Part shown: piece by piece, positions 18,190-26,916 of the stretch
Position numbering within the stretch: position 1 is the stretch's first letter
Layout: the number at the start of each line of letters is the position of its first letter
DNA from: Terrilactibacillus laevilacticus
GTDB lineage: Bacteria > Bacillota > Bacilli > Bacillales > Sporolactobacillaceae
Direction of reading: 5' to 3'
Assembly (NCBI RefSeq): GCF_006517395.1
Contig: NZ_VDCY01000021.1
Span: 1-39,943 of the forward strand
Length of the DNA: 39,943 bases
The notes under the pieces: generated by a model
The model's input: only the letters and a program-made list of their open reading frames with translations
What the model was told of the DNA's origin: nothing
Database searches by the model: none
Made by a program: the position numbers and the translations under genes

Positions 18190-19719
18190 TTAATCTTTTT
18201 GATTAGACGCCGCTACTTCTACATCAGTCCATGGCTTATCGCTTAATCCCAGTGACTGTGCTGTTGACGCATGAATAACTTTGAACATATCTGGATTTTC
18301 TACGAGCGACTGGCCATAAGAAGGAATCATGTCTTTTATTTTCGGTTCCCACGCTTTCATATGTTGAGGAAAGCATTTCTCTAATACTTCCAACATCACG
18401 TGAACAGCAGTGGATGCCCCTGGAGAAGCGCCAAGCAAGGCAGCGATCGAGCCATCCGCGCTACTAATCACTTCCGTACCAAATTGAAGGGTTCCTTTCC
18501 CGCCTGCTTCAGTATCTTTAATCACTTGCACCCGTTGTCCCGCGACCACCATATCCCAATCCTCACTCTTGGCGTTCGGGATAAACTCGCGTAAAGCTTC
18601 CATGCGCTTTTCATTCGACAACAACACTTGTTGGATCAGGTATTTAGTCAATGCCATCTCCTTAGCGCCTGCTGCGAGCATCGTGAGAAGGTTATTCGGT
18701 TTAATCGAACCTAACAAATCAAAATTCGAACCCGTTTTCAAGAACTTAGGTGAAAAGCCCGCAAACGGTCCAAACAGCAGTGTTTGTTTGCCTTCGATAT
18801 ATCTTGTATCTAGATGTGGAACAGACATAGGAGGCGCGCCAACCTTAGCTTTACCGTACACTTTGGCATGATGCTGCTGTGCAACTTCAGGATTGTGACA
18901 GACCATAAATAGTCCGCTCACCGGGAACCCGCCAATATGTTTTGACTCAGGAATGCCCGTTTTTTGCAGTAAAGGTAAACTTCCACCCCCACCACCGATA
19001 AAGACGAACCTTGCTGTATGGGTCTCGATTTGACCGCTATTGATATCCTTTACTTTTACTTTCCAAGTGCCGTTCACTGTACGTTTAATATCTTTTACAC
19101 TGTGCTTATAATTTATCTTAACACATTGCCTCTTTAATTGGTTAAACAAAAGGCGTGTTAAAGCCCCAAAATTGACATCTGTACCCGATTCAATTCTTGT
19201 TGCTGCGATAGGTTCATCCAATGTACGGCATTCCATAATTAGCGGAATCCATTCCTTCAGTTTTTCAGGGCTATCTGAAAATGCCATTCCTTCAAACAAT
19301 GGATTGTTCGATAACGCCTCGAAACGCTTTTTCAAAAATGAAACATTTTTCTCCCCTTGTACAAAACTCATATGAGGGATTGGTTTAATAAAGTCCTCTG
19401 GTTCACCAATCAAATGCCTATTAACAAGATATGACCAATACTGCTTCGAAAGCTGAAACTGTTCATTAATTTTAATCGCTTTACGAATATCTATTGATCC
19501 ATCTTCTCTTTCAGGTGTATAGTTAAGCTCACACAAGGCCGAATGCCCCGTGCCCGCATTATTCCATTCATTAGAGCTTTCTTCTCCTGCCTTCGCAAGT
19601 TTCTCAAATACTTTGATTTCCCATTCAGGTGCTAACTGCTTCAACAAAGATCCCAAAGTCGCACTCATGATCCCAGCACCAATTAAAATAACGTCTGTGT
19701 CTCTCTGATTATCGCTCAT
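18190..19719 (-). CDS. mqo: Malate:quinone oxidoreductase
   Basis: The 509-residue FAD enzyme oxidises malate to oxaloacetate and reduces the quinone pool at the membrane face, bypassing NAD-linked malate dehydrogenase. It has an N-terminal dinucleotide fold ([15 protein letters not shown], residues 9-23), [20 protein letters not shown] (about 50-69), [21 protein letters not shown] and a C-terminal [20 protein letters not shown]. These are diagnostic for Mqo. The ATG at 19719 has AAGGAAGG-like sites upstream. It is monocistronic with its own terminator. Full length for the family (about 490-510). Confidence 0.96.
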   Translation of the reverse strand: MSDNQRDTDVILIGAGIMSATLGSLLKQLAPEWEIKVFEKLAKAGEESSNEWNNAGTGHSALCELNYTPEREDGSIDIRKAIKINEQFQLSKQYWSYLVNRHLIGEPEDFIKPIPHMSFVQGEKNVSFLKKRFEALSNNPLFEGMAFSDSPEKLKEWIPLIMECRTLDEPIAATRIESGTDVNFGALTRLLFNQLKRQCVKINYKHSVKDIKRTVNGTWKVKVKDINSGQIETHTARFVFIGGGGGSLPLLQKTGIPESKHIGGFPVSGLFMVCHNPEVAQQHHAKVYGKAKVGAPPMSVPHLDTRYIEGKQTLLFGPFAGFSPKFLKTGSNFDLLGSIKPNNLLTMLAAGAKEMALTKYLIQQVLLSNEKRMEALREFIPNAKSEDWDMVVAGQRVQVIKDTEAGGKGTLQFGTEVISSADGSIAALLGASPGASTAVHVMLEVLEKCFPQHMKAWEPKIKDMIPSYGQSLVENPDMFKVIHASTAQSLGLSDKPWTDVEVAASNQKD

Positions 19720-19899
19720 TATACCCTTCCTTACCCCATATTTATAAAAAAAGATGAGGAATCACCTTTTCTAGCTCAATGTATTATAAGTCTATTATAA
19801 TGATGTATAGATTAAAATATCTAGTATTATCTGAGAATTAGAGATTGTTTGAGGTTGGTAAAAGGTGGGATAACTCTATAAACAAGTATAATTTTAAAA

Positions 19900-20388
19900 C
19901 TAAATTTGAGTAGCAACTGTATAAAACAAACAAGTGGCAGTATAAATATCAATGATTGGATCTTGAATTCTAATGACAATCTTTCTTGGTGGCACAAGAG
20001 TGATTGTCTGAACGTCCTGTATCTTAATCTTTCTACTCCCGATATCATGTTTTATTAAAAAGATTCTATTATTACATGTATATTCATATCTCAGGTTTGT
20101 TTTGATTTTCGTTACACTCTTTAATATGTTGCAATCCTGGTTGGTTTTAATTTTCCATACATCTCTGAACCAATTTGACTGATGAAAGGATTGAATGACT
20201 AAATTTGACGAGCTATCATAGACTTTTAAGTTAAAATAAAAATGACCAATCAATAAATCAATTAAAAACTGAAACTTATTTTTATAATATCGTTGCCATT
20301 CTCCTATTTTTTCTCCGTCTGAATTATGTATAGTATATTTCTTCGTTGATTGTTTTAATAGCGGCAAATTGAGATAGTACTCCTTCAA
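19900..20388 (-). CDS. Tubby C-terminal-like / LURP-like domain protein
   Basis: The protein (about 162 residues) resembles small Bacillus tubby-like proteins: an N-terminal NLPLLKQSTKKYTIHNSDGEKIGEWQRYYK, strand-rich middle, and the C-terminal signature LVPPRKIVIRIQDP followed by IDIYTATCLFYT. The function of this family is unknown. The preferred start is TTG at 20388, six bases after GGGGAG; an ATG five codons upstream overlaps that site and has none of its own. The gene stands between mqo and the decayed gene at 20531. The 20404-20530 gap and 19720-19899 hold only promoters. Confidence 0.6.
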   Translation of the reverse strand: MKEYYLNLPLLKQSTKKYTIHNSDGEKIGEWQRYYKNKFQFLIDLLIGHFYFNLKVYDSSSNLVIQSFHQSNWFRDVWKIKTNQDCNILKSVTKIKTNLRYEYTCNNRIFLIKHDIGSRKIKIQDVQTITLVPPRKIVIRIQDPIIDIYTATCLFYTVATQI

Positions 20389-20530
20389 AAGACAACTCCC
20401 CATCCTAATTTTTATCGTTGAGCTTTGAAGGTTTGTTTAGTTCTTATTTTACATTTTTTATACAAGTCTACTCTAAAAGTCACTAAAGCGAAGATAGGAT
20501 AATTGTGAAAATAGCAATGGAGGTATAAAA

Positions 20531-20990
20531 ATGGGTCAAGCAATTTCGATTTTCATTATGGATGTTACCAAGTCTTCATCAAAAAAAATCGGAATGAAGT
20601 CACGCAATATTTACAATTCTGGAAAAAACAATTGAAAATTGGTGCAAAAATACACTGGTAGCAAAAGTGTCACATCGACATGGAGATGAAATATTGTTTG
20701 TTGCACAACACTATTTTACGGCTTATAGATTGCCTTTCAAATCAGTCAACATTGGGGGATTCCTTAACAACAACCTATTTTGGAATATCTTATGGTTCTA
20801 TTGATGAGAATATTGATATCTTGGACATTGAAATTTGGAACCACCCATTAATAAAAAAGGCATGAGATCAAAGTGAAAAAATTAAGAAAAGTAAAAATAG
20901 AAAAACCTCTATGTTATTGCAGACTTTGCGGAATCGAAAGCACTCATTAATACTTCCCCCTTCACTTCGCCCAATAACATTTTTTCCCAT
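20531..20990 (+). pseudogene. Decayed hypothetical gene, several frameshifts
   Basis: A GGAGG ribosome binding site at 20519 precedes an ATG at 20531, but the frame breaks soon after. Joining frames gives a continuous protein-like text: MGQAISIFIMDVTKSSS, NEVTQYLQFWKKQ, ENWCKNTLVAKVSHRHGDEILFVAQHYFTAY, then TYFGISYGSIDENIDILDIEIWNHPLIKKA and a Lys-rich tail. At least three single-base shifts are needed (near 20598, 20630 and 20725-20760) and another near 20864. The family was not recognised; the HGDEILF and FGISYGSI stretches suggest a nucleotide-cyclase-like or SatD-like fold, but that is a guess. No functional protein is expected. Confidence 0.6.
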
Positions 20991-21035
20991 TTTAATATAC
21001 TATATCATTCCTCCATTTACCTATTCGGCTTTTAT

Positions 21036-21611
21036 TTACAGTGCTCGCACATATTCATAAACCTTTGATAGCCATTGCTCTCTCTTATTTTTCGTACTCG
21101 TTCTGACACCCCAAAATACGAGTCGCTTAATTTTTCTGACGCCACAGAATCCTAAGACCGCACGCTTGATCCATTTCCATTCTAATTTTCCGCCTAAAGT
21201 ATTAGCAAATAGTTTAGGTGCATCCTGAGTATAGATAATGGTTGCAGTCATATTTTTAAGTAACCCTTTAGGGATATTGCCTTGATAGGTATAGGCGAAA
21301 TCAGAGGCAAAGACGCGATCAAAAAATCCTTTTAATATGGCCGGTGCACCAGACCACCAAACGGGGAAGATGAAAATCATATGATCTGCCTGCTGAACTT
21401 TCTCTCTATACTCCGCTGTTTCTGGATCATTTTTCATATCTCTACGTTTGATTTTATCATTAAATATTAGCACAGGATTAAATTGATCTTCATATAAATC
21501 AATGATAGTATGCGAATGAGCCGATTCTTCAAGCCCTCTCAGCACACTTTGCAACGTTGCATAACTTAAACTCTGCTTATTTGGATGCGCGTACACGATT
21601 AGAATATTCAT
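21036..21611 (-). CDS. Flavodoxin-fold NAD(P)H oxidoreductase (YwrO/KefG/MdaB type)
   Basis: The 191-residue protein opens with ILIVYAHPNKQSLSYA, the nucleotide loop of the NQO1/KefG/MdaB flavodoxin-like family, and has FIFPVWWSGAPAILKGFFDRVF (about residues 79-100), the FMN-contacting segment of that family. Such enzymes reduce quinones or nitro compounds with NAD(P)H; some serve as subunits of potassium efflux systems, but no transporter gene is nearby. The ATG is at 21611, with a GGAGAGCAAAGG-like purine site. A conserved LGGKLEWKWIKRAVLGFCG follows in the second half. Monocistronic. Confidence 0.8.
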   Translation of the reverse strand: MNILIVYAHPNKQSLSYATLQSVLRGLEESAHSHTIIDLYEDQFNPVLIFNDKIKRRDMKNDPETAEYREKVQQADHMIFIFPVWWSGAPAILKGFFDRVFASDFAYTYQGNIPKGLLKNMTATIIYTQDAPKLFANTLGGKLEWKWIKRAVLGFCGVRKIKRLVFWGVRTSTKNKREQWLSKVYEYVRAL

Positions 21612-21739
21612 CCTTTGCTCTCCCTATTGATAAAGTACTGTCCACAACGAATTATATCCCACTTAAGGCATTAGAAGAAGATTTTTTTAGCGGAATATTT
21701 AGAAATTTTGACCCATGCTATTTAGATTTAAGTTAAACA

Positions 21740-22006
21740 GATGCCTGTCACTCCCTGAAACTGTCGAATTTTGATATTAATCGAGAATATTTTTTACTAG
21801 TCTATCCTTGAACAAGTTGAACCAGTATCGTGTCATGAGAACCACCTATGTTAGTTAGACGGCAGAAAAGGCTAGTGACTCACCTACAATAAATTGTAAG
21901 ACGAACAAATCGATTCTAAGCATTTACTAAATTTCCCTATCCCCTTCCACTCAATACGTCATACTATTTCCTAATTCTATAAACTTTGGGTGATGACAGG
22001 CATTGA
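21740..22006. repeat. Split copy of the dispersed repeat flanking about 210 bases
   Basis: GATGCCTGTCACTCCCTGAAACT at 21739-21763 and AACTTTGGGTGATGACAGGCATTGAT at 21983-22006 are inverted copies of each other at their outer ends (ATGCCTGTCA / TGACAGGCAT). They correspond to the left and right halves of the compact repeat at 22540. The element at 21815-21950 lies between them. Confidence 0.6.
21815..21950. repeat. Non-coding element, copy A
   Basis: It matches 22591-22725: from TATG to AAGACG the two align for 57 bases without a gap at 38 identities, then AACAAAT(C/T)GATTCTA at 14 of 15, preceded by a shared CATGAGAACC. Stops interrupt all frames in both copies. It may be a decayed transposase end or a structured RNA. 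Confidence 0.55.
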
Positions 22007-22122
22007 TATCTAATTGTTCTGCAATTTTCAAACGTGCTTTGCTACATCAAAATATGCAATACAAGTTACTAAACTATTACCCAAAGCATAAATTAAATAA
22101 ATTGATAATTAAGGGGATTTAT

Positions 22123-22512
22123 ATGAATAGTATCAATACACTTTGCCAACAGTTTGGTCAAATCCTAAAAGAAAAGCCAAAAATTAATAACGGGGTTTGT
22201 TCTGTAGAAATTAAGCGTAATCTAACGGTTACAATTCAAGGTCGTCCAAGTCGTGGTGAACTTCATGCAGAAGTATCATTTGAGTCCTTGGATCATAATG
22301 GTAATGCACTTAATCTTGGTGAAACAGTCATACTCGAAGAAGAAATACCAGCTTTTACAAGCATTTTAATTAGAAATGGTATAATCATCAGTGCACTTCA
22401 TAATCATTGGTTGTTCACTGAACCAACTATTCTTTATATTCACTTTCAATCTGTTGAGCCACCATTAGATTTTGCTCGTAAAGTAGCAGAAGCATTTAAG
22501 GTTCTAAGGTAG
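22123..22512 (+). CDS. DUF1259 (LppY/LpqO-like) domain protein
   Basis: This 129-residue protein matches the DUF1259 family by its N-terminal QQFGQILKEKPKINNGVCSVEI, the middle FTSILIRNGIIISALHNHWLFTEP (about residues 80-103) and the C-terminal PPLDFARKVAEAFKVL. It has a single copy of the domain, while some relatives have two. No signal peptide is seen, so it is likely cytoplasmic. The function is unknown. The start ATG at 22123 follows AAGGGG; the frame extends upstream but without a site and into the repeat. It lies between two copies of the non-coding repeats. Confidence 0.75.
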   Translation: MNSINTLCQQFGQILKEKPKINNGVCSVEIKRNLTVTIQGRPSRGELHAEVSFESLDHNGNALNLGETVILEEEIPAFTSILIRNGIIISALHNHWLFTEPTILYIHFQSVEPPLDFARKVAEAFKVLR

Positions 22513-22539
22513 TAAATTCACTCCTTCCTTCTTGATCTA

Positions 22540-22591
22540 GGTGCCTGGCACTTCGACAAAATTCAGCAAACTTCGAGTGGTGACAGGTACT
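22540..22591. repeat. Dispersed repeat, compact full copy
   Basis: GGTGCCTGGCACTTCGACAA, then ATTCAGCAAACTTCG, then AGTGGTGACAGGTACT. The outer arms form an imperfect inverted repeat (GGTGCCTGGCAC / GTGGTGACAGGTAC). It is nearly identical to 32113-32163. Confidence 0.75.
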
Positions 22592-22725
22592 GAAATAAGT
22601 ATAGTGACATGAGAACCTATGCAGGTTAACTTCTAGAAAAAAATAGTGGTTAACCCGCAAGAAATGGTAAGACGAACAAATTGATTCTATAAAAATTTAC
22701 TAGAGAGGCCCATCCCTTTCATCAA
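22591..22725. repeat. Non-coding element, copy B
   Basis: It is the partner of 21815-21950. Here GGTTAAC and GTTAACC form a perfect 7-base-pair stem around an 18-base loop (about 22624-22655). In copy A the same positions pair only in part: one pair is exchanged A-T to G-C, but two pairs are lost. Confidence 0.55.
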
Positions 22726-22744
22726 GCAAATCAAAGATATATGT

Positions 22745-23023
22745 TTAATTGTTCAATACCATGAAACTGAAAAATACGATAAACCATGACACCGGAAGTA
22801 AATTAATCAAGATCGCAAAGCGTTTCTTTTTCAATCGAAACACCCAAGATAAAATGGAACCTACGATTATTGCCACAGGATATAAAGAAATGGCCAAAAC
22901 GAATGAGACATTAGCTGCATTCACACCACTATCAAAGCTCATAAATGACAATCCCCAAATGACAAACCACGGAAATAAAGAAAGTATATATAAGATTTGG
23001 CTAATGATTAAATACGATTTCAT
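22745..23023 (-). CDS. Small membrane protein, unknown function
   Basis: The 92-residue protein has three hydrophobic segments: about residues 5-27 (ISQILYILSLFPWFVIWGLSF), 38-62 (VSFVLAISLYPVAIIVGSILSWVF) and 70-90 (ILINLLPVSWFIVFFSFMVL), with a Lys-rich RLKKKR turn between the second and third. It is preceded by AGGAGG seven bases before the ATG, which supports it as a real gene. No family was recognised beyond a general resemblance to short Bacillus membrane proteins. It is flanked by repeats on both sides. Confidence 0.65.
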   Translation of the reverse strand: MKSYLIISQILYILSLFPWFVIWGLSFMSFDSGVNAANVSFVLAISLYPVAIIVGSILSWVFRLKKKRFAILINLLPVSWFIVFFSFMVLNN

Positions 23024-23102
23024 TAGTTCCTCCTATCTAAAATTCTGAAGCCTCTCCACATTATCAATATAACTAAATCCATGAAAGTAGTACATTATGT
23101 AG

Positions 23103-23150
23103 ATGCCTGGCACAAAACTGTTAATATTAGTGCCCGGCACTTCGACAATC
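23103..23150. repeat. Dispersed repeat, rearranged copy
   Basis: Two left halves in tandem: ATGCCTGGCACAAAACTG and, 28 bases later, GTGCCCGGCACTTCGACAATC. No right half is present. Confidence 0.6.
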
Positions 23151-23216
23151 GAATTGGTGCGGTAACTTACATTTTACAGGATCGGACGATTTTTTTTGTA
23201 CATTTTTTAGAAAAAA

Positions 23217-23275
23217 AGAAGAGGCTGCCAGAAAGTCAATTTTCACTGATTTTCTGAACAGCCCCTTTTATAGAT
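23217..23275. terminator. Large hairpin, terminator-like dispersed element
   Basis: AGAGGCTGCCAGAAAGTCAA and TGATTTTCTGAACAGCCCCT pair imperfectly across a short TTTTCAC centre, with A-rich DNA before and TTTTATAG after. It lies between two genes transcribed toward the left and so could end manO transcription. The rest of 23151-23500 holds no supportable gene. Confidence 0.5.
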
Positions 23276-23500
23276 TCGTATCAAATGAAGCAATATTTTT
23301 TCATAAAACCATGGAGAAACTATTATGATGAATCTAACTCAACAAATATTGTTTTATTAAAGTCATTTCATTATAGATTGGTAAAGGAAAGGGAAAACTG
23401 GAACCTGTTGATAAAAACAGTGATTCCTATCAAATTCAAGTCAATTTTTTTCTTTATCAAGAATTGCATTCGTTTCAACATGACAACGAAATACAGGATA

Positions 23501-23884
23501 CTAATGACTTCTTTTTCGACTAAACTTAACTTTTAGACCACGCTTGACAACTTGAAAGAACGTCAGCGATCTCACCATTCGTTCCGGTTTAACGTATTTT
23601 CGTATCGCACGCAAAACGCTCTTCGGATGCTTAGAAGAGAAAGAGTAAGTTCCATTTTTCTTCGTTCGTATGGCATAGCGAGGAATCCACTTTCCCTTGA
23701 ACATCACTGAAGCAATAACATATTCAACTTCTTCCCAAGGAATTTGGATATATTTTCGAGCATCCCGGGCATTATAAAACTCAAACCCTTTGTCACCAAT
23801 CATGATTTTGCCGTACTCAGTTAGTCCAATGAAAGAAGTGCTATCCGTTACAAAATCGACTTTTGTGTTAATTGATTGAACCAT
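23501..23884 (-). CDS. manO: DUF956 protein of the mannose PTS operon (ManO)
   Basis: The 127-residue DUF956 protein is regularly the last gene of mannose-family PTS operons in Firmicutes. Seen here are FIGLTEYGKIMIGDKGFEFYN (about residues 18-38), IQIPWEEVEYVIASV and RYAIRTKKNGTYSFSSKHPK, typical of the family. A proposed role in regulating PTS expression is from family literature, not sequence. It starts at the ATG at 23884, 108 bases after manZ and on the same strand, with a GGGGGAT-type site. The C-terminus is Lys/Arg-rich. Confidence 0.88.
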   Translation of the reverse strand: MVQSINTKVDFVTDSTSFIGLTEYGKIMIGDKGFEFYNARDARKYIQIPWEEVEYVIASVMFKGKWIPRYAIRTKKNGTYSFSSKHPKSVLRAIRKYVKPERMVRSLTFFQVVKRGLKVKFSRKRSH

Positions 23885-23991
23885 TTTTTTGCTCCATCCC
23901 CCTTCGCTTCATTTATTTATTATACTTTTGTCATTAATTCGTCTATATTGATCAAGTATTCACGAACGATACATGTCTAAAATCTTCACTA

Positions 23992-24903
23992 TTACATTAA
24001 GTGAATTAAGTGGAAAACAACACCAATCACGAATAAACCAAGAATAATAACGATTGGAGAAACTTTCTTCTTAAGCAACCACATGCAAAGAATTGTTAAC
24101 GCCAAGGCAGCTAGACCAGGAATTAAACTATCTAAGTTATTTTGTAAAGTCGTAATTTTGTGATCTCCCAATGAAAGACCAGCAACTTGCTGTTCCAGCG
24201 CTTCCTTAATTCCCTGTGCCCCGGTAGGTAATTTATCCCATTCAATATAAGCACCTTTGTCAAGTTTAACTGAAGATACAATTGGAGTGAATTTTACAGA
24301 TACCCAGCGGTTAACTAATGCACCAAGGATGAACATACCGAGGATTGATGCCCCTTTGGTAATATCTTGAAGTAATCCACCAGATAAGTCGTCTGTAATT
24401 TTAGAACCTGCTTTGTAACCAAATTCTTGCGTATACCACATGAATACCATGCGAATAATATTCCATCCAAAGAAATAAATAATTGGTCCAATTATGTTAC
24501 CGGTCATCGCGAGAGAAGCCGCTAGTGCACCAAGGATTGGTTTAACCGTGAACCAGAACACTGGATCACCGATACCTGCTAAAGGCCCCATCATACCAAT
24601 CTTAACCCCTTGAATGGCGACGTCATCAACCGGTGCGCCATTTGCACGCTCTTCTTCAAGTGCTAAAGTGACACCAATAATCGGTGAAGCTACATACGGG
24701 TGAGTATTAAAGAATTCTAAGTGACGTTTGAGCGCTGCAGCACGGTCTTCCTTAGAAGTGTATAATTTTTTGATTGCGGGAATCATTGCATATGCCCAAC
24801 CACCGTTTTGCATACGTTCATAGTTCCAAGATCCTTGAAGGAAAGTTGAGCGCCACCAAACAGAAAGTCGATTTTTTTTGGATAATTTCAATTCTTGTAC
24901 CAT
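23992..24903 (-). CDS. manZ: Mannose-family PTS EIID component
   Basis: The 303-residue EIID subunit of the mannose/fructose/sorbose PTS starts with the family's KLSKKNRLSVWWRSTFLQGSWNYERMQNGGW (residues about 6-37, which includes the typical WNYERMQ) and contains GMMGPLAGIGDPVFWFT (about 129-145). A long amphipathic portion is followed by C-terminal membrane helices (LAALALTILCMWLLKKK, VIILGLFVIGVVFHLI). With EIIC it forms the sugar channel. A GGAGG site precedes the ATG at 24903. It follows manY by 17 bases, so they are one operon. Confidence 0.95.
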   Translation of the reverse strand: MVQELKLSKKNRLSVWWRSTFLQGSWNYERMQNGGWAYAMIPAIKKLYTSKEDRAAALKRHLEFFNTHPYVASPIIGVTLALEEERANGAPVDDVAIQGVKIGMMGPLAGIGDPVFWFTVKPILGALAASLAMTGNIIGPIIYFFGWNIIRMVFMWYTQEFGYKAGSKITDDLSGGLLQDITKGASILGMFILGALVNRWVSVKFTPIVSSVKLDKGAYIEWDKLPTGAQGIKEALEQQVAGLSLGDHKITTLQNNLDSLIPGLAALALTILCMWLLKKKVSPIVIILGLFVIGVVFHLIHLM

Positions 24904-24920
24904 TTATATCCGCCTCCTTC

Positions 24921-25727
24921 TTAGTAATTATCAATAATATCGCCTAGTGGATCTCCAGTGTTTGAGTTTCCACCATTTCCTGAACCGCCTCTTTTGGAAA
25001 GCGCGATATAGATAAGTGCAAGAGCTACACCGATAGCACCAAGACCGATAAGGGTGATTTGTGAAACTGTCGCTAAGACGAAACCAATTGCAAAGAATGG
25101 CCATACTTCTTTTGTCGCCATCATGTTAATAACCATTGCATAACCAACGGCTACGACCATGCCTCCGCCGATGGCTAAACCTTCTGTCAACCAAGTCGGC
25201 ATTGAAACAAGTAAGCCTCTCACCGGACCCGCACCAATCGCTAAAATCAATGCAGCTGGGAGTGCAATACGTACCCCTTGCATACAGATCGCGATGATGT
25301 GCCATAATTCAACCTTTCTGAAGTTTCCTTCTTTAGCTGCAGCATCCATAAAGTGTACAAACGCTGTTGCAATCGTCCGGCAGATGATTGTTAATAATAA
25401 ACCCGCAACAGCAAGTGGAACGGCAATCGCGATTGCTGAAGATACACCCGCACTACCTTGGCCGCCAAGAACTAAAATAATGGCAGATGCAATGGATGCC
25501 AGTGCAGCATCGGGTGCTACAGCAGCACCGATATTTGCCCAACCAAGAGCAATCATTTGAAGCGTACCACCCAAGATAAGACATGGTACGAGGTTTCCTG
25601 TAACTAAGCCGATTAACGTACAAGCGATGACCGGTTGGTGGAAGTGAAATTCATCCAAAATCCCTTCCATACCAGCTAGAAATGCGACGATAACGACTAA
25701 TATTATTTGAATAATGTTCAAATCCAT
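24921..25727 (-). CDS. manY: Mannose-family PTS EIIC component
   Basis: The 268-residue polytopic EIIC subunit carries LAGMEGILDEFHFHQPVIACTLIGLVTGN (about residues 18-46) and GGTLQMIALGWANIGAAVAPDAALASI (about 54-80), the PDAA motif being diagnostic for EIIC of this PTS family. The tail is Gly/Asn-rich. It forms the membrane translocator with ManZ. GGAGG precedes the ATG at 25727. The sugar is probably mannose or glucose, as in ManLMN-type systems, but this cannot be read directly. Confidence 0.95.
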   Translation of the reverse strand: MDLNIIQIILVVIVAFLAGMEGILDEFHFHQPVIACTLIGLVTGNLVPCLILGGTLQMIALGWANIGAAVAPDAALASIASAIILVLGGQGSAGVSSAIAIAVPLAVAGLLLTIICRTIATAFVHFMDAAAKEGNFRKVELWHIIAICMQGVRIALPAALILAIGAGPVRGLLVSMPTWLTEGLAIGGGMVVAVGYAMVINMMATKEVWPFFAIGFVLATVSQITLIGLGAIGVALALIYIALSKRGGSGNGGNSNTGDPLGDIIDNY

Positions 25728-25755
25728 AATGATTTACCTCCGTTTCTTCTGATGA

Positions 25756-26730
25756 TTAATATTGTCTTAGTCTGTTTAACTCATCTTGAGATTTCTTGAG
25801 AATTTCGTTCATGTCACCTTTTGAATCATTTGGAACTTTTCGTACATCGAAGTCCAAACCAGCTTCTTTTAGCTTAATGAAAGTATCTATATCTTCCTGG
25901 CTAAAGGCTAACACCTTGTTTGGTTGAACTTTACCAGGTGAATGTGCCATAGAGCCAACATTGATTGTCTTCAATGGAACCCCACCTTCAACTACTTTCA
26001 GAGCATCTTGCGGATTTTCGAAAAGAAGTAATGCGCGTTGACCGCCAAAGTGTTGGTCATCTTTCGCAAGTTTGATCATTTGGTCAACAGGAACAACATG
26101 CGCTTTAACGCCTGGAGGAGCAGCTTGTTGGATCAATTTCTTACGAAGTTCATCCTTTGTTACCGCATCAGATACAACGATGATACGTGTAGGTTGTGTA
26201 GCTTTTGTCCAAGCAGTCGCTACTTGACCGTGAAGTAGGCGAGAGTCAATACGTGCTAACACGTACTTAAACTTACCAGGAGTTCCTGTATTTGATCGAG
26301 AAGGAGCTGGGGCAGTTGCTTTCGCTATCTCTAATTCTTCTGGTCTTATTTTGATCCCTTCTCTAGCTGTGCCTATAATATGCGTAGCAATTTCACGCGC
26401 TGTGTTCATTGATAAGCGTGAAGCATACGCTTCAATCAACATCGGTAAATTCAAACCAGAAACAACTGCCCATTTATCTTTGTACTCTTCAAACAAGCTG
26501 TTAGCCTGATTGAAAGGTGTCCCACCCCAAAGATCAACTAAGAATAGCACTTCTTCTTGATCGCCAAATGAGGCAATAGCTTCTTTCATTTTTGCCTTAA
26601 TGTCATTGGGGCCTTCGTTTGGCATTAAGGTAACAGCTTTGACATTCTCCTGATCTCCAAAAATCATTGAGCCGGACTGGAGAATGCCTTCAGCAAAATC
26701 GCCGTGGCTTGCTAAAATAATACCTACCAT
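25756..26730 (-). CDS. manX: Mannose-family PTS EIIAB component
   Basis: A fused EIIA-EIIB protein of 324 residues. The EIIA domain (about 1-130) has the phosphorylated His at residue 9 in ASHGDFAEG; the EIIB domain (about 155-324) has the His at about 167 in ARIDSRLLHGQVATAW. They are joined by a PAPSRSNTG linker. It relays phosphate from HPr to the incoming sugar. This is the first gene of the manXYZ-manO operon. AGGAGG precedes the ATG at 26730. The upstream region has a cre site, so carbon-catabolite control by CcpA is likely; the remnant EIIB at 26917 lies behind it in the same direction. Confidence 0.95.
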   Translation of the reverse strand: MVGIILASHGDFAEGILQSGSMIFGDQENVKAVTLMPNEGPNDIKAKMKEAIASFGDQEEVLFLVDLWGGTPFNQANSLFEEYKDKWAVVSGLNLPMLIEAYASRLSMNTAREIATHIIGTAREGIKIRPEELEIAKATAPAPSRSNTGTPGKFKYVLARIDSRLLHGQVATAWTKATQPTRIIVVSDAVTKDELRKKLIQQAAPPGVKAHVVPVDQMIKLAKDDQHFGGQRALLLFENPQDALKVVEGGVPLKTINVGSMAHSPGKVQPNKVLAFSQEDIDTFIKLKEAGLDFDVRKVPNDSKGDMNEILKKSQDELNRLRQY

Positions 26731-26761
26731 TATTTAATACCTCCTATGATAAATATTTTTA

Positions 26762-26780
26762 CTTTAGTAAATGACTAAAG
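26762..26780. promoter_or_regulatory. Inverted repeat CTTTAGT-N5-ACTAAAG before manX
   Basis: Perfect 7-base arms with a 5-base centre, 32 bases upstream of the manX start. It could be an operator or an RNA hairpin in the leader. Confidence 0.5.
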
Positions 26781-26790
26781 CACTTAGGAA

Positions 26791-26805
26791 TGTTATCGCT
26801 TTCAA
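26791..26805 (-). promoter_or_regulatory. cre site (CcpA-binding) upstream of manX
   Basis: TTGAAAGCGATAACA on the minus strand matches the catabolite-responsive element consensus WTGNAANCGNWNNCW at every fixed position. It lies 61 bases before the manX start. A sigma-54 (TGGCAC-N5-TTGC) promoter, usual for LevR-controlled homologues, was not found in 26731-26916. Confidence 0.75.
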
Positions 26806-26916
26806 AAAAATCGAAATAACATACTGTATAAATTGCTGTACTGAAACACATCTCATCCCCCTGCATGATGATTAAGGGAGGTTTACAGTAAAGTATAGTA
26901 GAAAATATAGGAATTA

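Noticed and set aside
19775-19800. PerR-like TTATAAT pair upstream of mqo
   Set aside because: The two halves are spaced two bases too far apart for a PerR box and fit ordinary AT-rich promoter DNA.
23285-23536. Plus-strand frame of 83 residues before manO
   Set aside because: No ribosome binding site, no recognisable motif, and it overlaps the end of manO on the other strand.
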